Source: Deltaproteobacteria bacterium (GTDB lineage Bacteria; Desulfobacterota; DSM-4660; Desulfatiglandales; Desulfatiglandaceae). From it: a DNA stretch of 9,496 nucleotides. The notes beneath the pieces were generated by a model. That model made no database searches and had not been told where the DNA came from. It was given only the letters and a program-made list of their open reading frames with translations. Positions 6,400-9,496 of this stretch are shown one piece after another. Numbering within the stretch: position 1 is the stretch's first letter; the number at the start of each line of letters is the position of its first letter. Made by a program: the position numbers and the translations under genes. The stretch is from the NCBI GenBank assembly GCA_019307645.1, contig JAFDJF010000204.1:1-9496 (forward strand). The letters are read 5' to 3'.

Positions 6400-7761
6400 A
6401 TGAAGATCATTATAGTCGGTGCGGGCGAAGTGGGTTTTTACATTGCCCAAAAGCTTTCTGAGGAAAACCAGAATGTCGTACTCATCGACAAGGATCCTCA
6501 AAAGATAAAACGGATAACCGAGGATCTTGATGTACAGGCACTGCTGGGTGGAGGAACCAGTCCTCAGGTGCTTAGAGAGGCAGGCATCGGAGACTCAGAT
6601 ATGTTGGTTGCGGCTACGGACAGCGATGAGGTCAATCTGATCTCCTGCCTGATGGCAAAAAATCTCAACCCTTATATGCTCAAAATTGCCCGCATCAGAA
6701 GCCCGGAGTATCTGGAGGAAAAAGAGCTCTTTTGGCAGGACCTCCTGGGTATTGACCGCGTAATCAATCCTGAATCAGAGATGGTGGACGCCATACTGAG
6801 CGTGATGGAATTTCCTGGCGCCTCTGAGGTGATCGATTTCGTCGGGGGACGCGTCAAGCTCATCGGCATTACCATCCCTGAAGATTCTCCCTTTGCAGGC
6901 CATCAGTTAGCCTCTTTCAGAGGCCTGGAAGAAAAACTCCTCGTGGGCGCAATTGCCCGGGGAGACGAGGTTTTGATCCCGCGCGGCGATGATATTATCC
7001 AGGCAAATGATCTGGTATATGTCGTTGTCAGAAACGATGAACTGGATCGGATTTTAAAGCTTTTTAATCCCCGGGAGCAGGCCCTGAGAAGGGTCATCAT
7101 TGTCGGCGCAGGACAAACAGGCACGGCCCTTGCGACCGCGCTGGATCATCAGACAAAGGTCAAAACAAGAATCATCGATAAAGATGCCGAAAGATGCACC
7201 CAATTGGCTGAAAAATTGGAAAGAGTGATCGTGATAAACGGGGATGGGACCGACCGAGATCTGCTCCGGGAGGAAAATGTCGAAGAGGTTGACTTCATGG
7301 TTGTCGTTACCGGGGAGGACGAAAGTAACGTTCTTATTTCGCTACTTTCCAAGAGTCTTGGGGCAAAAAACACTGTCACGCGCATCAGCAATTTTGGGTA
7401 CATTCCTGTGGCAACAGCCATTGGTCTTGGCATTGTCGTCAGCCCACGGTTGTCAGCGGTCAAAGCCATCCTTCAACACATCAGACGCGGAAAAATTATC
7501 AGTGTGACCCCGCTGAAAGGAGAGCACGCGGAAGCGATCGAGGCTGAGGCCCTTGAGACATCCGATATTGTAAATATCCCTCTTTCGGAAGTCAGATTTC
7601 CAAAAGGGGCGATTGTCGGGGCCATAGTCCGAAACGGAGAGATTATTATTCCCAAAGGAGACAGCATCATCAGGCCGAAAGATCGCCTCATTATTTTTGT
7701 CCTTCAACAAGTGATTCCAAAACTGGAAAAGCTTCTCACTGTTAAGTTTGAGTACTTCTAA
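6400..7761 (+). CDS. trkA: TrkA, cytoplasmic NAD-binding subunit of Trk potassium uptake
   Basis: Peripheral cytoplasmic subunit that gates the TrkH K+ channel through nucleotide binding. The 453-residue protein has the standard duplicated layout: RCK/TrkA_N 1 (about 1-125) with dinucleotide motif GAGEVG at 7-12 and acidic D30 closing strand 2, TrkA_C 1 (about 145-220), TrkA_N 2 (about 231-350) with GAGQTG at 236-241 and D260, and TrkA_C 2 (about 370-445). Both acidic residues fit NAD(H) binding. The ATG at 6400 is preceded by AGGAGAG (6388-6394) and begins the first beta strand (MKIIIVGAG). The stop overlaps the trkH start (TAATG), a classical coupled pair. The gene looks intact. Confidence 0.96.
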   Translation: MKIIIVGAGEVGFYIAQKLSEENQNVVLIDKDPQKIKRITEDLDVQALLGGGTSPQVLREAGIGDSDMLVAATDSDEVNLISCLMAKNLNPYMLKIARIRSPEYLEEKELFWQDLLGIDRVINPESEMVDAILSVMEFPGASEVIDFVGGRVKLIGITIPEDSPFAGHQLASFRGLEEKLLVGAIARGDEVLIPRGDDIIQANDLVYVVVRNDELDRILKLFNPREQALRRVIIVGAGQTGTALATALDHQTKVKTRIIDKDAERCTQLAEKLERVIVINGDGTDRDLLREENVEEVDFMVVVTGEDESNVLISLLSKSLGAKNTVTRISNFGYIPVATAIGLGIVVSPRLSAVKAILQHIRRGKIISVTPLKGEHAEAIEAEALETSDIVNIPLSEVRFPKGAIVGAIVRNGEIIIPKGDSIIRPKDRLIIFVLQQVIPKLEKLLTVKFEYF

Positions 7762-9168
7762 TGAATTTTCGGATCATAATGCGCTTTAATGCAATCCTGA
7801 TTTGTTTTCTGGGTGTTTCCATGGCACTGCCTTTGCTGGTTTCTCTTTTATATAAAGATGGTAGTACCAGGGCATTGCTTCTGTCCATGTTTATCACAGC
7901 TTTAATCGGCCTTATCCTGTTTTTTTTTACAAAGAAACAGGAAGATAACTACCTCAGCCACCGTGACGGAGTCGCCATTGTGACCATTGGATGGGTTATG
8001 GCCGGGCTGTTCGGTACCCTTCCTTTTATTTTCTCCGGTACCATCCCGAATTTTACCAACGCCTTTTTTGAATCCGTATCCGGGTTTACGACCACCGGTG
8101 CTTCCATAGTCACCGATATCGAGGGGCTTCCCAAAGGGATTCTCCTTTGGAGAAGTCTGACCCAATGGTTCGGAGGAATGGGGATTATTCTTCTTTCCAT
8201 AGCGATCCTCCCCTTTCTGGGTGTTGGCGGCATGCAGCTTTACAAGGCGGAAGTCCCCAGTCCAGTGGTGGACAAACTAAAACCAAGGATATCCGAGACC
8301 GCAAAAACACTCTGGAAGGTATACCTATTGATTACTCTGATACAGATATTTCTGCTCTTTGCGGGCGGAATGACTGTTTTCGACTCTGTGTGTCACGCAT
8401 TTTGCACCATGCCGACAGGAGGATTTTCAACAAAAAATGCAAGCATCGCCCATTTCAACAGCGCATACTTTGACACCATATTTATCATTTTCATGCTCCT
8501 TGCCGGTATCAACTTCTCTCTCCACTATAGACTGATCAAAGGAGATTTTAAAGTTTTTGGCAGGAATCCGGAGTGCCGGGTGTTTTTTGCTCTGGTAGGG
8601 ATCTTTATTCTCATTATTGCTCTGGATATTTATGGCAATGTATACGAATCCTTTTCCAAGGCCTTCCGCTACGCAGCATTCCAGGTCAGCTCCATCATCA
8701 CAACCACAGGCTTTGTCACAGCAGACTATGAAAAATGGCCTGCACTGTCTCAGTTGATTAGGCGGAGGCATCAAGATCATGCGTATCATGCTCTTGTTAA
8801 AACACGGATATCAGCAGATCTTTCACATCATTCATCCCCATGCTGTGACAACGGTCAAGCTGGGAGGGAAACCGGTTCCACAGGATATCCTCAACAGCAT
8901 CTGGGGCTTTTTCATCTTATATATAGGACTTTTTATTGCAGCCACCCTAATCATGGCGGCCCTGGGGCTTGATATGATTTCGGCCTTTTCATCTGTGGCG
9001 GCTTCCATTGGCAATATTGGTCCCGGTTTAGGCATGGTGGGACCGGCCAACAACTATCTGGACGTCCCTGCAGTCGGAAAATGGGTCCTGATCTTCTGTA
9101 TGCTACTGGGCCGTTTGGAGATTTATACAGTAATCCTTTTGCTTACGCCTGAATACTGGAGAAGGTAG
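7761..9168 (+). pseudogene. trkH: TrkH potassium channel subunit, broken by frameshift with internal deletion
   Basis: TrkH is the membrane K+ pore built of four M1-P-M2 modules. The first frame (7761-8759) gives 333 residues with filter A (TTTGAS, 110-115), filter B (TMPTGGF, 216-222) and filter C (TTTGFVTADY, 314-323). After SQLI the frame shifts at A8760; the original frame continues with 70 unrelated residues to a stop at 8970-8972. TrkH sequence resumes in the +1 frame at 8761 with GGGIKIMRIMLLLKHGY, includes filter D (SIGNIGPGLG near 9004) and ends normally with LLLTPEYWRR at 9168. Compared with E. coli TrkH from memory, about 14 residues (the FIGGCAGST part of the third module's M2 helix) are absent, an estimated loss of about 41 bp. 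Both halves are otherwise well conserved, so the lesion is recent or is a sequence error. ATG 7761 overlaps the trkA stop. Confidence 0.9.
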
Positions 9169-9240
9169 CCGAAATTAGGGTCAAGACAGCCTCCGGTGGA
9201 TTAAAGTAAAACCGCACCCTCTAGGGTTTATTCGGCTTTT
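9167..9240 (+). terminator. Marginal terminator candidate after trkH
   Basis: AGCCGAA at 9167-9173, overlapping the trkH stop, can pair with TTCGGCT at 9231-9237, which is followed by a short T run (TTTT including the last stem base). An inner ACCCT/AGGGT hairpin (9216-9227) lies within. The 57-base loop makes it weak as an intrinsic terminator. Confidence 0.22.
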
Positions 9241-9289
9241 AAAACCTGGTCCTCAGGGCCAGGCCAGAGACAGATGGCTGTGCCGTAAC

Positions 9290-9496
9290 GTGTTCTTTAC
9301 ACGGAGTATTGGAGTGATGGAGCACTGGCCTCTGGCTCGTAGACCCTACGGCTCGGAGAGAGTATTGTCGAAGATCCCGTCTGCGACGGGGGAAGAAGAG
9401 GCCCTCAGAACTGCTCAGCTGGAGGTCAGGGATAACCCAAAGCCGGGTCCTCATGGCATGGCTTTTTACTATGTTCAAAACCCTAAACCGGTATGA
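9290..9496 (+). CDS. Doubtful 68-codon ORF, unrecognised
   Basis: A GTG at 9290 opens a frame of 68 codons that ends in TGA at the last three bases of the window (ends GMAFYYVQNPKPV). There is no clear Shine-Dalgarno sequence. The N-terminal part (RSIGVMEHW) is the translation of the GGAGNNNT word repeat and the middle spans two perfect hairpins, so the sequence looks more like structured or repetitive DNA than a gene. No family recognised. Confidence 0.22.
   Translation: MFFTRSIGVMEHWPLARRPYGSERVLSKIPSATGEEEALRTAQLEVRDNPKPGPHGMAFYYVQNPKPV
9303..9328. repeat. Octamer word repeat GGAGNNNT
   Basis: GGAGTATT, GGAGTGAT and GGAGCACT follow each other at 9303, 9311 and 9319 and end in GG at 9327. 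The period is exactly 8. It is the third short word-repeat array in this window, again in a spacer. Confidence 0.6.

Larger units (their letters stand above)
9169..9496. other. Spacer with small hairpins and word repeat, no confident gene
   Basis: This 328-bp tail has no recognisable gene. It contains a distant inverted repeat around 9167-9237, hairpins CCTGGTCC/GGGCCAGG (9245-9263), CGTAG/CTACG (9338-9350) and CCCGTC/GACGGG (9376-9390), and an octamer word repeat GGAGNNNT at 9303, 9311 and 9319. A doubtful ORF runs to the last base. Confidence 0.6.

Noticed and set aside
6050..6461. Plus-strand ORFs at 6050-6316 and 6207-6461
   Set aside because: They run through the palindromes, the promoter or the trkA start in another frame and show no family resemblance.
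8740..8800. Programmed ribosomal frameshift in trkH
   Set aside because: There is no slippery heptamer at the junction, and conserved residues are missing as well as the frame, so a deletion explains it better.
9239..9478. 79-codon minus-strand ORF
   Set aside because: No ribosome binding site was seen, the sequence is Arg/Ser-rich, and part of it is the translated word repeat.

Overview
The window reads like a chromosomal stretch of a Gram-negative, mid-GC bacterium. Gene style (CusS-like kinase, TrkA/TrkH pair, DUF2868 + DUF3482 pair) and intergenic spacers full of short 7-8 bp word repeats and palindromes suggest a Desulfobacterota-type ('deltaproteobacterial') genome. That placement is an inference; nothing here is a taxonomic marker.

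Layout: (1) 1-85, minus strand: the first 28 codons of an unrecognised gene with a strong ribosome binding site, running off the window. (2) 86-442: divergent spacer with an operator-like repeat near 298-330. (3) 443-2524: two-component system, an OmpR/PhoB-type response regulator followed 3 bp later by a membrane histidine kinase of the CusS / heavy-metal-sensor style. (4) 2525-2753: spacer with a weak hairpin and six copies of TGAAC(C). (5) 2754-5785: two-gene operon coupled by a TGATG overlap, a four-helix DUF2868 membrane protein and a GTPase/DUF3482 protein. (6) 5786-6399: 614 bp spacer carrying a 109-bp imperfect palindrome, a good sigma70-like promoter, and a 42-bp near-perfect palindrome that shares 32 identical bases with the first. 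(7) 6400-9168: trkA then trkH (TAATG overlap), encoding a Trk potassium uptake system. trkH is broken: at about 8760 the frame changes and roughly 14 conserved residues of the third pore module are missing, while intact TrkH sequence continues to a normal C-terminus. (8) 9169-9496: no recognisable gene; three small hairpins, an octamer word repeat and one doubtful ORF that ends at the last base.

Functionally, the Trk pair would import K+, with TrkA as the NAD(H)/nucleotide-binding cytoplasmic gate and TrkH as the channel. The deletion in trkH probably disables the system unless it is a sequencing or assembly error. The two-component system probably controls the divergent gene or itself. The DUF2868/DUF3482 pair is widespread but functionally undefined. 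I did not find a convincing new defence system or mobile element with its own enzyme. The most notable points are the broken trkH, the related palindromes around the trk promoter, and the degenerate GTPase with its membrane partner.
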